Assembly: GCA_937892345.1 (NCBI GenBank)
Contig: CALAGF010000336.1
Location: 1 to 7,175 of the forward strand
Length of the DNA stretch: 7,175 bases
Direction of reading: 5' to 3'
Source of the DNA: an uncultured Rhodocyclaceae bacterium
GTDB lineage: Bacteria > Pseudomonadota > Gammaproteobacteria > Burkholderiales > Rhodocyclaceae
Under the pieces are notes generated by a model. It worked only from the letters and a program-made list of their open reading frames with translations. It did not search any database and was not told the DNA's origin. The position numbers and the translations under genes are program-made. The first letter of the stretch is position 1. Each line of letters begins with the position of its first letter. Positions 6,341 through 7,175 of the stretch are shown here, one piece after another.

Positions 6341-6343
6341 AAT
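6315..6343 (+). promoter_or_regulatory. Weak candidate promoter upstream of lepA
   Basis: TAGAAT at 6338-6343 (five of six matches to the -10 consensus) is preceded, with an exact 17-base spacer, by GTGAAT at 6315-6320 (three of six to -35). It overlaps the end of the glutaredoxin-like gene. If used, the transcript would start near 6350 and pass through the terminator hairpin before reaching lepA. It is the only reasonable promoter candidate I found in the short stretch before lepA; support is weak. Confidence 0.3.
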
Positions 6344-6364
6344 TCAGGGTCTTCCGATTCGCTA

Positions 6365-6387
6365 GGGCGCCAATTGCGCCCTTTTTT
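6365..6387 (+). terminator. Rho-independent terminator before lepA
   Basis: GGGCGC (6365-6370) pairs with GCGCCC (6376-6381) around the loop CAATT and is followed at once by six T (6382-6387): a textbook intrinsic terminator with a short but all-GC stem. It lies 24 bases after the glutaredoxin-like stop codon and would end the rpoE-rseC-mucD-glutaredoxin transcript. It also ends only 10 bases before the lepA ATG, so lepA mRNA must either read through it or start almost at the codon. Confidence 0.85.
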
Positions 6388-6397
6388 ACGGGCTGCA

Positions 6398-7175
6398 ATG
6401 GATCACATCAGAAATTTCTCCATCATCGCGCACATCGACCACGGCAAATCGACGCTGGCTGATCGCATCATCCATCTTTGCGGCGGCTTGTCCGACCGGG
6501 AAATGGAGGCGCAAGTGCTCGACTCCATGGATATCGAGCGTGAACGCGGCATCACCATCAAGGCACAAACTGCTGCGCTCAGCTACAAGGCGCGGGACGG
6601 CAAGGTTTATAACCTCAACTTGATCGATACACCGGGGCACGTGGATTTCTCCTATGAGGTTTCCCGTTCGCTCTCGGCATGCGAAGGTGCTTTGCTGGTG
6701 GTTGATGCGTCGCAGGGCGTGGAGGCTCAAACCGTCGCCAATTGCTATACCGCCATTGAGCTTGATGTCGAAGTCTTGCCGGTTTTGAACAAGATTGACC
6801 TGCCTTCTGCCGATCCGGATTCAGCACGCCAGGAAATCGAGGATGTGATCGGGATCGACGCAACGGATGCGGTCTTGGCCTCAGCCAAAACCGGTTTGGG
6901 TGTTGCAGATATTCTCGAGGCAGTGATTGCCCGTGTGCCGGCGCCCAAGGGTGATGTCTCGGCACCGCTGAAGGCGCTGATCATTGACTCATGGTTTGAT
7001 AATTACGTGGGCGTCGTGATGCTGGTGCGGGTCGTGGACGGGGAACTCAAGCCCAAGGACAAGCTGCAGTTCATGTCGACCGGCACGACGCAATTGTGCG
7101 AACAGGTCGGCGTGTTTACGCCGAAGTCGCTTCAGCGCCCTTCGTTGCGGGCTGGTGAGGTCGGTTTCGTGATCT
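6398..7175 (+). CDS. lepA: Elongation factor 4 (LepA), N-terminal part (partial)
   Basis: LepA (EF-4) is a ribosome-associated translational GTPase, reported to back-translocate ribosomes or assist initiation and ribosome biogenesis. The first 259 of about 600 residues are present; the gene runs off the window. The G-domain motifs are all visible: G1 AHIDHGKS (11-18), the RGITI switch region, G3 DTPGH (77-81), G4 NKID (131-134) and G5 SAK (162-164). The LepA signatures HLCGGLSDREMEAQVLDSMD and LDVEVLPVLNKIDLPSADP, followed by the start of domain II (IIDSWFDNYVGVVMLVRV), separate it from EF-G and BipA. The ATG at 6398 gives the family start MDHIRNFSIIAHID, but I see no good Shine-Dalgarno sequence, because the terminator's T-run occupies that region. 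Signal peptidase lepB is the usual next gene and would lie outside the window. Confidence 0.96.
   Translation, partial: MDHIRNFSIIAHIDHGKSTLADRIIHLCGGLSDREMEAQVLDSMDIERERGITIKAQTAALSYKARDGKVYNLNLIDTPGHVDFSYEVSRSLSACEGALLVVDASQGVEAQTVANCYTAIELDVEVLPVLNKIDLPSADPDSARQEIEDVIGIDATDAVLASAKTGLGVADILEAVIARVPAPKGDVSAPLKALIIDSWFDNYVGVVMLVRVVDGELKPKDKLQFMSTGTTQLCEQVGVFTPKSLQRPSLRAGEVGFVI

Overview
The window is a stretch of core bacterial chromosome, most probably from a betaproteobacterium. The protein sequences and the gene order acpP-fabF-ygfX / nadB / rpoE-rseC-mucD-glutaredoxin-lepA suggest something near the Rhodocyclales. The assignment rests on recognising the protein families and the synteny, not on a database search. 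Base composition looks moderately GC-rich and even throughout. I see no insertion sequence, phage gene, tRNA, rRNA or CRISPR array.

Layout. Bases 2-109 are the end of acpP (acyl carrier protein), followed by a strong hairpin and then fabF (185-1420, TTG start), which elongates acyl-ACP chains. A small two-helix membrane protein of the YgfX/CptA family follows (1445-1888); its GTG start lies inside a long hairpin just after fabF. nadB (L-aspartate oxidase, 3440-1860) is on the minus strand and its end overlaps the end of ygfX by 29 bp. A 183-base divergent region (3441-3623) holds candidate promoters for nadB and for rpoE.

From 3624 rightwards is an extracytoplasmic-stress cluster: the sigma-E factor rpoE, then rseC overlapping it by one base, then the periplasmic serine protease/chaperone mucD (DegP type), and an 81-residue glutaredoxin-like protein that starts at the base after the mucD stop. 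A compact rho-independent terminator (6365-6387) separates this from lepA (elongation factor 4), which starts at 6398 and runs off the window.

How the genes work together: acpP and fabF serve fatty-acid synthesis. nadB starts NAD synthesis. rpoE, rseC and mucD form an envelope-stress module in which the sigma factor is expected to drive periplasmic quality control. RseC and the glutaredoxin-like protein add a redox element. The usual negative regulators RseA and RseB, commonly encoded between rpoE and rseC/mucD, are absent from this locus; this is the main departure from the textbook arrangement. I found no convincing undescribed system. The other points of interest are small regulatory structures: hairpins at the ygfX and lepA starts and an inverted repeat at the nadB promoter.
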